64,000 nt of DNA from Monodelphis domestica (taxonomy: Eukaryota > Chordata > Mammalia > Didelphimorphia > Didelphidae), in contig NC_077227.1 of NCBI RefSeq assembly GCF_027887165.1, forward strand, positions 537,452,293-537,516,292, given 5' to 3'. A model generated the notes under the pieces. It was not told the origin of the DNA. It worked only from the letters and a program-made list of their open reading frames with translations, and did not search any database. The translations under genes and the position numbers were made by a program. Positions 19,910 to 31,600 of this stretch are shown here, in pieces. Every line of letters starts with the position of its first letter. The stretch's first letter is position 1.

Positions 19910-20290
19910 TATAAGAACCAAAATAGATCATAGGGTTATAGGATGTATAGATCCCATTTTACAGAGAAGGAAGTTAAGGGAGGGCAGCTAGGTGACTCAT
20001 TGGATTGAGAGCCAGGACTGGAGACAGGAAGTCTTGAGTTCAAATATGGACTCAGAAATTTCCTAGCTGTGTGACCCCAGGCAAGTCATTTAACTCCAGT
20101 GACCTACCCCTTACTGCTTTCTTCCTCCAAACCAATACTGTAGTATCAGTTCCAAGAGAGTAGGTAATGGTTTAAAAAAAGAGAGAGAGAAGAAAGTTGA
20201 GGGGAAGTGAATTGTCCAAAGTCACGTAAGTATGTAGTGATATACCTGGACCAACAACTCTTAACCTCTTGACTCTAAATTTAACTCACT
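19910..20290 (-). repeat. MIR3-like copy split by a SINE
   Basis: 'atcccattttacagagaagg' resumes after the SINE at about 20190 with 'agtgaattgtccaaagtcac'. Confidence 0.65.
19980..20180 (+). repeat. SINE1-type SINE inside a MIR
   Basis: 'gggcagctaggtgactcatt' to 'gagagtaggtaatggtttaa', then an A/G-rich tail. It interrupts the MIR3-like sequence at 19910-20290. Confidence 0.9.
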
Positions 20291-20399
20291 TTTCTCTTTA
20301 CTATGATATGGCCAAGGTTATATAAGTTGTAAGTGGACATGCCAGAACACAAACTCAGGTCTTCAGATTTCATGTTCAATGTTCTTTGCCATTGTAATT

Positions 20400-20545
20400 T
20401 TCCAGTAAAAAAGAAATCAGTGTAATATAGTGGGAAATGTCCTTGCTATGTGGACTTAGGAAATGTCACTAAGCTGCTGAGCCTTAATTTTCATATCTGA
20501 AAAAATGGGCAAGATGAGCTCCTTAATCTAGATGATGACTTCCCA
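20400..20545 (+). repeat. MIR fragment
   Basis: 'aatgtcactaagctgctgag' and 'aaaaaatgggcaagatgagc'. Confidence 0.65.
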
Positions 20546-20739
20546 TTTTATATAGTGTTATAGGGAGCCGTATTGGATAAGTAAAGCACCAAAGGGGGGA
20601 GGAGGGGAATGCAGGAGGAAAGGGAAGAAGTTCCTAGGAGTGCTGCTTATTGAAGTCTTGGGCCTTGGGCCTAAACATAGGGCTTCAATGACTTTTGAAC
20701 TTATAAAATTATTCAGCTATAGAACCTATAGTGATGAGT

Positions 20740-21485
20740 ATAGACTGAATATAGTGGTCTTCTTCCCAGCCTGGATTCACCCCAAATTTATGTCATCTAA
20801 TCTCCACTGCATATGGCAATATATCTGCCCATCCTTTCACTGACCATCCCATTCTTATCAGTAACCATTTCAAATCTCTTCACTCCTTAAGTTCCAAAGG
20901 TCCTCCACCCCACACTTGAATTCATCCTTTGCCTTTCTAGGGGAAAAAAAAAAGCCTATTGTGAATTCCCTCTTCTCTCCTTCTAGAAAACTCAGAACCC
21001 TTCTTTATCTTTACTCAATATCTCCTTCTTTATTCCTTTGTCTGAGAAAGAACTGGTTCTTCTTGACCCAGTCCACTCCTACTCACAACACCATTCTGTC
21101 CTGTCTCACACTGACCTCAAGCTCTGTCTCTGTCTGTTTATCTGTTTCTCTGTCTCTCTCTGTTTCTGTGTGTGTGTGTGTGTGCACGTGCATGAGTGCG
21201 AATAGGTGTCTTTCTGTCTCTCCCTCTATCTCCCCCCACCTTTGCCTTCTCTCTCTGTAAACCCCAAACTATCATCCTACTATATGTCTTTTCTCTTTCT
21301 CACCAATTTCTATTTTTTTTAAAGCTTCCAATTCCTGATACCCCCTCCTTACCATTCACTCATTTCTTAACCCTTATAATTTTACTTCTGAAGCTACCAT
21401 TTTACTGAAAATGCTCTGAAGTTACCAGATGGCCTTTTCTTAGTCTTCAGCCTCCCTTTCTATCACTTTTGATACTGATCAGCCC
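20740..21485 (+). repeat. L2 LINE, 5' part of an interrupted copy
   Basis: Sense L2 sequence ending in 'cttttgatactgatcagccc', the FDT-containing motif of the L2 reverse transcriptase. The same element resumes near 22395 with the GVPQGSVLG-type motif. Confidence 0.65.
21118..21260 (+). repeat. CT/TG-rich microsatellite
   Basis: 'ctgtctctgtctgtttatct' grades into (TG)n at 21167-21184, then more CT-rich DNA. Lies inside the L2 segment. Confidence 0.9.
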
Positions 21486-21489
21486 TGTG

Positions 21490-22390
21490 TTTTGGCTTAT
21501 TCTAGTATCCCAGTCATTTATTAAATATTTATCCATTTAACAGATATAAAACAGCCCAACATATTAAATATTAAATAGTGGATCCTATAGCCTGCTTTAG
21601 AGACTAGTTATGGGGAGTAGAGTTAAATCACATTAGACCATGAATACACAGCACCTTTGTTCTTTGTTTTACTGTTCTTTCCCCACACCTTATGAGCTTA
21701 TGGGAAGGGTAAACTCTTGGCCACTGAGGGAGGTTCTCAGAGCCTATGCAAGCCCCAGGAGGGCTTCTATCTCTCTAAGAAAAAAACTGGAAGGCAGCTA
21801 TGAGATAAATCAAACAGATAGGGGTGGACCTAAAAGTTGCACAAAATAAAAGGAATTCTCTCCTTTTCCCTGTCAGTGATAATGCCCAAAGATTCAAAAG
21901 ATGGATCTGGGCAATAGATAACATGATGCTTCTCCAGAACACACTGCCTTAGAATTCCTGGGAAGCCAGGAAAGCTTACCAGAACATGATAGTGATGGGA
22001 TCTTCCTTATGCAAAAGAAGAAAAACATCTCTGAGAATTGCTGTCCTGCTTCACATTCCTCCCCTAATAACTGCATTGAATAGTAGTAGCACTGCTATCT
22101 CTAGACAGTGGAGACCTCAGTTAGCCATGAAGTGCATCCTTAAATAAATTTCATCCAGTTTTATAAGTTTTGTTAAATAAGTTCCTTCCCAAGTGTGAAT
22201 GCTGATTTATCACTAAATCATAGAATCACTCATTTGGAGAGGCATTTATCAGCAAATATAGGGTGTGAGAATTTAATCAATTTTCCACTTCCTTTTAAGG
22301 ATTCTTTCATATCCTACAAACCTAGAAGAATAGCACTAATTCAGATTGGTATCAGGAGTGGCCTAATTCATCCCCATCCCCATCCCCATC
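21490..22390. other. About 0.9 kb unclassified insert between two L2 halves
   Basis: Separates L2 segments that would be adjacent in an intact L2. No coding sequence, LTR ends or SINE signature was recognised. A (CCCCAT)n run at 22370-22393 lies at its right edge. Confidence 0.5.
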
Positions 22391-22394
22391 TCCT

Positions 22395-23420
22395 ATATAC
22401 TCTCTTACCCCTTGGTTTCCATGACATTTTTCTTTCCAGGTTCTACAGTCCTATCTTTCTGACTGCTCCTGCTCAGTCTTTGCTGGATCATCATCTATCC
22501 CTGCCATTGGTGTGGGTCTCCCAGGGTTTCATCCTGGGCCTTCTTTCTTGACATTTCTCATTCAGATATTTCATCAGCTCTGACAGTTTCAAGTATTGTC
22601 TCTAAATAAATGTCTTCCTGGTCTATACTTCCAGCCATGATCTCTCTCTTGAACTCAATCACTCACCATCAATCCTTGCTTGGTATTCATATGTGCCTCT
22701 TAAACTCAAAATGCCTAAGGCAGCACTTGTTATCCTCTCCCTAATTCTATACCTCCTCCAAACTTCCTTTTTTCCATTGAGGGAACCACCATCCTCATAG
22801 GTTTTCAAGTTCATATCTTAGGTGTCGTTTTCCTCTTCTTATGTCCTTCATATCCAAACGTATGCCAAATCTCATCAATTGTACCTCCACATCTTTTTTA
22901 TCTGTACACTTTTCATTCAAACAGCCATTTCTTATGCTCAAATATGCATCATCTCTTGTCCATGCTATAATAGTCTCCTAATTAGTCCTTCTATTTCCAA
23001 TCTTTTTCCTCTCCAATCTATTCTCTACACAACTACCAAAATAACCTTAATATATCATTCCTCCAGCTCAAAAAATCCTTAGTGCCTATGTAATAAAATA
23101 GATTGTTTTTAGTTTTGCCTTTAAGACTTTCAGTCTCCCACCTATATTCCCACTATTATTTCAGAGCCATCCTCTTTCTTGAACTCTACAGTTCAACTCA
23201 GAAGGACTAGTAACTACTTCCTGAACTCAGTGGTCCATCTCAGGATATTGATTCACTGGGCCTGGAATTCACTTGTTCTTCTGTCTATCTGAGTCTAACT
23301 CTACTCAAGTACCAACATATATAGCCTTCCCCTTCTCCCCCCACTGTTAGCACCTTCATCCTTCTCAGTTTCCCTTATACTATACATAAATAGTACTCTT
23401 CCAGTCCCTCATCATAATAA
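22395..23420 (+). repeat. L2 LINE, 3' part of an interrupted copy
   Basis: 'gtgtgggtctcccagggttt' encodes a decayed GVPQGSVLG motif. 'cttaaactcaaaatgcctaa', 'gagggaaccaccatcctcat', 'ccatgctataatagtctcct' and 'ctccaatctattctctacac' follow in L2 reverse-transcriptase order. Dead element. Confidence 0.85.
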
Positions 23421-23424
23421 TGTA

Positions 23425-23720
23425 AAGGGAGCTCAAAGATTATAACAGCTAAATATAAACTCTTTCATATTCTACAATGCTAGAAATGTTTCGTATGTGA
23501 TACCAGCAACAGACTGACTCTAAGAACCAGACTAGCTAACTACATAATGGCTCATTACCAGACAGGATAAATTCATTGGTTAATTTTAGAAGACTTTCCC
23601 CCTCTTTCTTTTTTACAACAGTAGCCTGATGGGAAAGGGAGGAAGGGAGGATATATTTAGAAACAAAAATGAAGCAAAACAAAATATACCAATAAAAAAA
23701 TTTTTAAAGAAAAAATATTT
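23425..23720. other. Unclassified DNA, A-rich at its right end
   Basis: No family recognised. Ends in an A/T-rich stretch at 23680-23715 that could be a retrotransposon tail. Confidence 0.35.
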
Positions 23721-23724
23721 AATC

Positions 23725-23915
23725 CAATTGAATTAAGATGGGTTCAAGCCACAGATCTGACATTATTGTTGACACCTCTTGGGTTCTTACCTCTCTGAAC
23801 TTCAATGTTCCCATCTGTACAATAAGAATAATACTATTGGCACCACCTACCTTATAATAGGAAAGTACTTGGTACACTTTATAATAAGAGAGTCATTACC
23901 ATTTCAATTATATTA
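23725..23915 (+). repeat. MIR SINE
   Basis: 'tcaatgttcccatctgtaca' and 'aaagtacttggtacacttta'. Confidence 0.75.
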
Positions 23916-24423
23916 CAAATACAAGTAAATAGGGCTACATTTACATTTATTGTGTGTCCTCTATGGTATAAATAAATAAATTATAACATTTTCTTAGAAA
24001 TTATTTAGGTATTGAGATGAAACATTCTATGGGGACTAATGAAGATTCTTGAAGCCAGAACCTGAGAATTTTTTAAAAGCAAGAATGGAATAGTAAAAAA
24101 GTTCAACTGGCTCTCCACGCCCTCCCAAAAAATTTTTCACATAACACACTTTTAAGTTTAATCTGTATAATTAACATTGCTCCCTTATCTTCTTAAGTAT
24201 AGACAATCAACAAAACAACATAATCAAGCCCTGATTTGGAGTGTTTGCTGATTTCAGTTTAAATATTCACATTGAAAATTTAATAATCAGTTCTCAGGAG
24301 CCCCAATGAATTGTCTCTAGCACATGGTGGAACTATACCAGTGAAATCACAAGTTCAGACCCTATTATTTATAATCAGATGTTAAACGATCTTTTTTCCA
24401 AACAATGTTATGATATGGAAAAC

Positions 24424-24515
24424 ATACAGAAGGAGAAGGAGGAGAAGGGAAGGAGGAAGAGGCAGGGAGGAGGAAAAGAAGAAGAAAAAAGGAGGAGAAA
24501 GAGAAGGAAAAGAAC
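24424..24515 (+). repeat. Purine-rich (AGG/AAG) tract
   Basis: Almost uninterrupted purines such as 'gaaggagaaggaggagaagg' for about 90 bp. Confidence 0.9.
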
Positions 24516-24529
24516 CCATCGAAAATATT

Positions 24530-24800
24530 TTATCTTAACCCTAGAAGTTAAAAAAAAAAAAGACCATGATTTGAAGGAGAATACCCAATCACATGTTACT
24601 TCAAGTCAAGGTTACTAGCTACAACTTTAGGGTGACTCAGATAGACTCTCTCCTAGAAAGGCTTATCTTAGCTCTTTCCCAACTCTGGTGGTGTAAGGAC
24701 TAGTGAGATTAGGTACATTTAATTAGAGTTCCAGTAATATTTATCTTAGTCACTTTTTTTAAAATTGAAGAATCATGTTCCTTGGGCTGTGTTCTCAAGA
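24530..24800 (+). repeat. Unclassified repeat unit, copy B
   Basis: Direct-orientation counterpart of 19658-19905: 'accatgatttgaag', 'aaaggcttatcttagctctt', 'ccagtaatatttatcttagt', 'aagaatcatgttcc'. Confidence 0.7.
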
Positions 24801-24814
24801 TATGTGGTGGAACT

Positions 24815-25015
24815 TAGAAGTCACAGAATTTAGAATTGGAAGGGATCTCAGAGGTTATCTGGTTCAACTTCCACATTTCATAAAGAGGGAAAACTAAAAC
24901 TCAAGGACAGAAGATGACTTAACCAAAATGACACATTTAGCAAGCAGAAGACCCAAGACTCAAACTTTAACATCTTGTCTACTAGAAGATATCATTCTCT
25001 TTCCACTTCTAGCAG
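24815..25015 (-). repeat. MIR3-like SINE
   Basis: 'gaattggaagggatctcaga' and 'tagcaagcagaagacccaag'. Confidence 0.7.
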
Positions 25016-25019
25016 ATAG

Positions 25020-25250
25020 AGCACCAGGTAGTTACTTACTAACTGTGTGACTCTGGGTCACAGAAGTCAACCTCTATGTTTGCTTCACTTTCTTAATTTG
25101 TTAAAAAAAAAATGAAGATAATTAATAGTGTCTACCTTACCAGACTGTTTTGAGGATCAAATGAGAATGATTATAAAGTACTTAGCACAGTGTCTGGCTC
25201 TTAGTACTATATAGATATTAGCTACCTAGCTAACTCTAACTACTATTGAA
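25020..25250 (+). repeat. MIR SINE
   Basis: 'actaactgtgtgactctggg', 'ttgaggatcaaatgagaatg' and 'gcacagtgtctggctcttag'. Confidence 0.85.
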
Positions 25251-25384
25251 ATCGAATCTTCCTTTGTACCATGACTTGTCCCAAGTCCCATTAGTAAATG
25301 GAAGAATCAAAGCTTCCATTTCAGCATCCCTGACACAAAATTTAATGTTCTTTGAACTCAATTTAATTCAATGAGTACATAGGA

Positions 25385-25680
25385 AACATCTAATTATGTG
25401 TCATAATTTGTGGTAGCTAGATGTTGGGGAAACAGAGACAAAAACAAAACAACCTCTGCCTTCAAGGAGCTCATATTCTATGATGAGATTATAATATGTA
25501 ATTCTAGAGATAGGTATAAAATACACACAAAGTAATACAAAGTAATTTCTGTGAAGAGAAAAAGCTAACAACAAAAGGCCTCACAAATGAGGTGGCATCT
25601 GGCCTGTGCTTTGAAGGAAGCCAAGAATTACAAGAGTTACACATGAGGAGAGAGTACAGTTAGTTTTTTTCATTTGTAAA
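25385..25680 (-). repeat. L2 LINE 3' part
   Basis: 'ttcaaggagctcatattcta' and 'gcctgtgctttgaaggaagc' are inverted L2 3' sequence. Confidence 0.75.
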
Positions 25681-25689
25681 ATGAACAGA

Positions 25690-26085
25690 ATTGGCAACCT
25701 GATCCCTAAGGAAAGCAATCTCCAGATTGCTAGAGAAAGCTCCATCAGGTGAATAAGCCCCCCAACATAAAGAGAGTGGGTTTTACTGCATTTGGAAGAT
25801 GTTTAGTACATTTAAAAATAAATATATAGCTGTCACTCCCCAATGCCTGTACCATCCATCCTATTCTCATGTTCCAGCCACTGATAGAACCCTTTCTTGC
25901 AATACAGTTTTATTTGGCAAAATAAACACATTGGTCATGTTCCTTATTCTACACCAATAGTCCACCACTTCTCTGCCAAAAAGAAGTAGGTATATATGAC
26001 TATTAAATCCTCCAGAATCAAGATGTCTTTCTGATGTCGTTCAATTTTTCTTACCTTAACATCACTGTGGTTATTGAAAGACTAA
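25690..26085. other. Unclassified intergenic DNA
   Basis: No gene or confident repeat. 25925-25975 faintly resembles inverted marsupial L1 3' UTR. Confidence 0.35.
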
Positions 26086-26089
26086 TAGC

Positions 26090-26660
26090 ATATTATCTAT
26101 TATTATAAAATCTAGTGATTTACTATGGAGAGAAACCATGAAACACCAGGACTTTCAAAATTGGAAACAATAGAGAGCTGTATAGTGAGCATAATCATAC
26201 CACAGCATGTTGGCAGCAAGGCCTTATATGCCAAGAATAATGTAAAAGATATCCACTAGCCTATATATGACAGTATTTAACGGCAGTACTTTTGTGGTAG
26301 CAAAAAACTAGAAACAAAGTAGGTGTCTATCCATTGGTAAATGACTGAACTAATAACTAATAACTAACATGAATATAATGAGGAATTCAGAGAAACATGG
26401 GCAGATTCCTCTGAACTGAATTAAAGTAAATAGAACCAAGAAAACAATATTACACATTGACCACAACAATGTAAACCAAAGACCAACAGAAAGAAGTTGA
26501 ATGCTGTTTAATTGCATTGTCCAGTTTTGACTCCAGAGAAGAGAGGAGGAACTGAATTTCCTGCCTTTTGGTAGAAAGGTGGGAGATTTGGGGTATGGAA
26601 TAGTGCATGCATTGTCAAATATAGTCAATATGTCCACTGGTTTTACCTAACTAGCTTTTA
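26090..26660 (+). repeat. Old L1/HAL1-type 3' end
   Basis: 'aggaattcagagaaacatgg', 'gaaccaagaaaacaatatta' and 'ggtagaaaggtgggagattt' match the 3' part of the HAL1/L1-type element common in mammals. Heavily diverged. Confidence 0.65.
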
Positions 26661-26664
26661 CTTC

Positions 26665-27380
26665 ATGCAGTGGGGTGGAAAGAGGGCTGCAGAGCATGCA
26701 AACTGTTTGTCAATGATTCAATCTCCACAAGGAAACTGAGAAGCCTCTTCCAGAAAGGCCTAAGGACATGTAATGGAAGGGCCCTGCATGCACAGATTTT
26801 CTGTAACTGGTTCTGATCTATTCACTACATAGTGAAGAGGAGTCTTTTGAACTAGTTATGGAGCCAGAACTGGGGTACATTGAAAAGGTACTGACTAGCC
26901 AAAGCGAATCTCTTGGTCTTCATTTTCCTGCCAGCTGCTATTCTTGTGAGAGAGACATGCCATAAGCCCTCAGTGGGAAAAGAGACCTTAGACCTTTATC
27001 TCCCCATCTCTGTTGTGTCGTCTTTCCTGTTTTTACACAAGAATACTAGAAAAGACTACAACCTGGTTAGCTTGGAAAGGACAGAAGAGGGAGCCACCAG
27101 GAGTGTAGGAGCTCTCTAGATTCCATGCCAGATGGTAATCATCAAAGCTCCTAACAATCTGTTCCACCCAACATAGATTGAGAGTAGCCAAGAGGGAAAA
27201 CCACTGCTGTTCATCCATCCATTGCTATGGTGAATTTGCACATGAATTTTGTGGAGCAAATGCTACGTAGAAGCTGCTTTAAGTCTGAGCTATTTCTCCT
27301 CAGAAACCAAGGTAGTATAGGGAAGAGTGTGCACCCAGGTGTTAGGGGGAATATTTTATAATTTCTATTCTGGTTATGTC
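26665..27380. other. Unclassified, apparently unique DNA
   Basis: About 700 bp with no repeat signature I recognise and no coding frame with conserved features. Confidence 0.4.
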
Positions 27381-27382
27381 TT

Positions 27383-27440
27383 CAATCAATCAATCAATCA
27401 ATAAACATTTATTAAGTGCCCACTATATGCCAGGCTCAAT
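27383..27440 (-). repeat. L2 3' tail with ATCA microsatellite
   Basis: 'aatcaatcaatcaatcaata' then 'agtgcccactatatgccagg' is the inverted L2 terminus with its tetranucleotide tail. Confidence 0.85.
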
Positions 27441-27557
27441 TAAGTATCCATTTATAAAAAGCTAATTTATGTTAGCTGGCTAAATGAAACTTGGGGGCTA
27501 ATCACTGGTGATTAACACTGGGACAAACCACAATGTGGCTTAGAAAGCATAGTATTG

Positions 27558-27765
27558 GGGGCAGCTGGGTAGCTCAGTGGATTGAGAACCAGGCCTAAAG
27601 ATGGGAGGTCCTGGGTTCAAATTTGACCTCAGACACTTCCCATCTGTGTGACCCTGGGTAAGTCACTTGACCCCCATTGCCTAGCCCTTATCACTCTTCT
27701 GCCTTGGAGCCAATACACAGTATTGACTCTAAGATGGACAGTAAGGGTTAAAAAATAAATAAAAA
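27558..27765 (+). repeat. Young SINE1-type insertion with perfect duplication
   Basis: Near-consensus copy from 'gggcagctgggtagctcagt' to 'gacagtaagggttaaaaaat'. Flanked by identical 16-bp 'agaaagcatagtattg' at 27542-27557 and 27766-27781. Confidence 0.95.
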
Positions 27766-27781
27766 AGAAAGCATAGTATTG

Positions 27782-28175
27782 AAGAAGAATCACCTATGGA
27801 TCCTAAGAACCCAAAGGAGAAGATGCAGTCAGCCTCTGAAGACTGAGTACAGAGTCTAGCTATGTTTGTTTCTTTGTTCTTAAATAAGTTTTTATTGTTG
27901 TCACTTGTTTCTTGCATCATCTTCATTATTCCTGGTATCCTAGCATTCCTGATACATTGAAGAAGTTTAAAAACATGTGTAATATGTAACGTCTATGAGC
28001 TTTTTACCTCAGTGAAAAGTGTTGATTGGGGATATTTTCTCACATTTCTTCACTCAAGTCATGGTTGCTCTAAAGTTGATTTATAATTTTCTTAAATTTG
28101 TTTCTAATTATAAGTTCTATTAATCATAATTAGTAAATATAAATTTACTTATAATTGTAATTAATATTCTTGATT
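27782..28175. other. Unclassified intergenic DNA
   Basis: AT-rich with no recognised gene or element. Confidence 0.4.
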
Positions 28176-28179
28176 ATCA

Positions 28180-28490
28180 TTTTGTTAAATTCACTTGATT
28201 TTTTGGTGTGTCATTCATTTTTTTTTAATTTACATAATTGTCTTTATTGTATATACTATTTTCTTGGTTCAGCTTTCTTCACTCTACCTCAGTTCATATG
28301 GATCTTTCCATTCTTTTCTGTCTATCACACACATCATTTTTTTATAGCATGATTACATTTCATTACATTCATGTATCATAATTTGTTTAACCATTTCCCA
28401 AATGATGGACAACTATTTTGTTTGCAGTTCTTTGTTATCACAAAAAGTGCTAATATAAATATTTTGATGGATATGAGGACTTCTTATCCA
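28180..28490 (-). repeat. L1/HAL1 3' region, inverted
   Basis: 'gtttaaccatttcccaaatg' and 'gttatcacaaaaagtgctaa' are the antisense of the L1 ORF2 3' end. Confidence 0.75.
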
Positions 28491-28499
28491 TGGCTTCCT

Positions 28500-28878
28500 T
28501 GGCTTATAAAATTTGTTACAAGGATATGCTCGCTTGAGGGGAAGGTGAATAGACAAAGGAATAAATCCAGATGACTGATAGAAAAAGAAAAAGCATCAAT
28601 AAAACTTTTAAAATAAAACAAATATCACCCAGAAGGTATATAATCAGAAAATCACTTGAAGGGGGCACATAGAGAGGTGAGAGATTAGAGAGCCCTCTTT
28701 GGAAAAGGAAACTGTGACCGCAAACTTATTATGGTATATCTCTAATAAAATTTAAGACTCAAACCTGTTTTTTCAAATCATAAACTTTAAGATGCACTTG
28801 TCACTAATGGTCACTAGAGAGAGCTATGGGACTTTAAATACAGATACCAATGATACAGTCTAAAAGTATTTTCCCAGA

Positions 28879-28880
<2 letters not shown>
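28500..28880. other. Unclassified intergenic DNA
   Basis: Nothing recognised before the AG microsatellite. Confidence 0.4.

Positions 28881-28882
<2 letters not shown>

Positions 28883-28960
<78 letters not shown>
28883..28960 (+). repeat. (AG)n microsatellite, about 78 bp
   Basis: Near-perfect GA dinucleotide run broken once by an extra A near 28946. Confidence 0.97.
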
Positions 28961-28961
<1 letters not shown>

Positions 28962-28991
28962 TGAAACTAGGAAAAAATGAAACTAGGAAAT

Positions 28992-29668
28992 TGTGAAAGG
29001 GAATTTTTTATTCCCTTTGTCTATTTTAAGTTAATCAATCAGCACCTTGAAGTACCCCTACTTAACACTTAGTAAGTCACTAATGAAGAGAATTCACACT
29101 TACTTAGTCATTAACACTTAGTCTTAAGAGACCACAAGCATTGCCCCTACCCCCCACAAACTAGGCAAATTGAGAGACTTTGATTGGTTCCTGAGTTGTG
29201 ATAGACCAGCCCACAGTGAAAGGAAGGAGAAACCAGAGAGACAGGAAGTGATGTGGAGAAAACTGCTTATAAAAGCCAGCTGAGGGCATTCTGATTGCTT
29301 CTACTGCATTGGTGTCTCTGCATTAGAGGGTCCTCTGTGTTGGAGGGATTCTTCTGCCTTGGACTTCTACGTTGGAGATGATTTTGCACTGGTAAGACTT
29401 GCTGAAAAGACTCTGACTCCTGGTTGGAGATCAGGACCTGAGGGAGCCTTTGTCAGTGTTGAGCTGGATTTCTTCAGATCAGCACTTATAGGATATTTAG
29501 CTAGGCAATATTTTCTACCTCCTTCCTACATTTCCCTCTTTACTACCCTACTGTAGTAAAGCTACTAGTCAGCCTTGACTTAAGAGTTAATTTTATAAAC
29601 TGCAACCACAACAACTTTTTTTTGACCATTATTATCTTTTTTATCAACCCAAATTTTTAACTATTACA
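28992..29668 (+). mobile_element. Probable solitary ERV LTR
   Basis: Starts 'tgtgaaagggaattttttat' and has a TATA-like 'gcttataaaagcc' near 29265, followed by an R/U5-like stretch to 'tttaactattaca'. No matching target duplication was found and the 3' boundary is approximate. No internal retroviral genes adjoin it. Confidence 0.5.
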
Positions 29669-29779
29669 TTTGGCCACCTTGGGCTAGAAACTATATTTTC
29701 AGAGTCACAAACCATGACCTTTTTGGTTTATAAAAGATACTGAAGCTCTTTCTCCACCCCTTCACAAGCAGAAGGCTAC

Positions 29780-29975
29780 TTCTGGAGTGAGAAGAACTTA
29801 GGTTCAATTTCCAGTTCTGTTATTTGCTGCCAATATAATCCTAAACAATTATGTCATCCCTCTGGGCATCTGTAAAATAGAGATAATAATATTTATACTG
29901 CCTATACTTCATGAAATTATTGTGAGCAAAGTACTTTGTAAATATTAAAATGCTATAAAAATAGAAGTTATTACT
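29780..29975 (+). repeat. MIR SINE
   Basis: 'gaacttaggttcaatttcca' and 'ctgggcatctgtaaaataga'. Confidence 0.8.
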
Positions 29976-29979
29976 CACT

Positions 29980-30570
29980 TTGATAAGGGCAAAAGAAAAA
30001 ACTGACCTTTCTTTCTACAACTCAACCAGGCCAGCCTTTTTATGGATTCTGCCCTCTTCATCTTCCTTTTAAACTCTCTGTAGCATGAAACAATTTAAAG
30101 TCAAAGAAAAACAGAAAGACAGGAGAAACAGAGATGGACAGACACTGTGAAACAGATAGACAAACACGACATTCTACAAGTTTGTTTTCTCTCTGTGTCT
30201 CTCTCAAACTGTCTCAAAGAACAATTCAAGTCTCTTGGCCTTGCCCACCATCTGGTGTGACCCTACCTAACTGTTTAATTTCATATTATTATTTCCCACA
30301 CACAATATTCCCACCAAAGATTCTCTGACTTCTAGGTGTATCCCCCAAACTTGACTATAGCAAATACCTAGAACATGCTTCTTTTCCTTCATCAATTGTT
30401 GAATTTCTTCCTAGTCTACTCAGTATTCTAGCCAATCTCAAATATCACATACTCCAAGACAGCAAATTATTATGACTTTTTATTTTTTCACTTAGCATAA
30501 CTACTTTATTTAACTCCTATGAAGCTATTTGGTTTTGGTTTTTAATAGGTTGATTACCATAAATATTAGT
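29980..30570. other. Unclassified intergenic DNA
   Basis: Contains a purine-rich 'aaagacaggagaaacagaga' patch near 30115. Otherwise unrecognised. Confidence 0.4.
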
Positions 30571-31242
30571 TGAAATAATTAACAACTTTAGCAAAGTTGC
30601 AGGATATAAAATGAATCTCAATTATTTCTATATTAGCAACAAAGCCTAGCAGCAAGAGATAGAAAAAGAAATTCCATTTAATTTAATGATAAATATAAAA
30701 TACTTGGAAATCTACCTGCCAGGACAAACCCAGGAACTATACAAACACATTTACAAAACACTTTTCACACAAATAGTCAGATCTAAACAATTGGAAAAAT
30801 ATTAATCTGCATGGGTAGGCTGAGAAAATATAATAAAAATGACAATTCTACCTAAATTTATCCACTTATTCAATGCAATATTAATCAAACTGCCCCCCCC
30901 CCAATTTATAGAACTAGAAATAATAATGACACAATTCATCTCAAGGTCAAGAATATCAATGGAAAAAATGTGAAGGATGATGGCCTACCAGTACTAAATC
31001 ATCAAAACAATGTAGTAGTGGCTAAGAAATAAAGTAGTGGATCAGTGGAAAAGCACAGAACCTAGTAATAAATAACTATAGTAAGTAAGTTAGTGTCTGA
31101 TAAATCAAAAGATCTAAGCTTTTGGGACAAAAACTCAGTGTTTGATGAAATACTTTACAGTTAGAAAAACTGGAAAACAGTATGTCAGAGATTAGGTATA
31201 GATCATCAGTCTCATACTGCATACACCAATGCTACACGATTG

Positions 31243-31395
31243 GAGCAGCTAATTAGCACAGTAGAGAGAGAGAACCAGGCCTGGAGTTGGGAGGACCTGA
31301 GTTCAAATCTAGATTCAGACACTTCTTAGCTGTGTGACCCTGGGCAAATTCTTTAACCCCAATTGCCTAGCCCTTACCAAACTAAGACAAGAAGA
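31243..31395 (+). repeat. SINE1-type SINE nested in L1
   Basis: 'gagcagctaattagcacagt' to 'cctagcccttaccaaactaa'. The 3' end is shortened. Confidence 0.85.
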
Positions 31396-31452
31396 TAAGG
31401 TTGTTGTCTTTTTATTTAGTTTTAAAACATGGGTACTTGATATAGACAAAAG

Positions 31453-31600
31453 GGTGAGACAGCTGGGTGATGCAGTGGATAAAGTGCTGGACCTGAAGTC
31501 AGGAAGGCACATTTTCCTGAGTTTAAATCTGGCCTCAGAAAGTTACTAGCTATGTGACCCTGGGTAACTCACTTAACCCCATTTGCTGATTTAAAAAAGA
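31453..31600 (+). repeat. Mar-1-type SINE nested in L1
   Basis: 'acagctgggtgatgcagtgg' to 'cacttaaccccatttgctga' plus A-run. The flanking L1 sequence 'tatagacaaaagggtga' / 'gatataaagggtaat' looks like a decayed target duplication. Confidence 0.85.

Noticed and set aside
22195-22551. 118-codon frame partly resembling reverse transcriptase.
   Set aside because: Remnant of L2 joined to unrelated insert sequence; annotated as LINE, not a host gene.
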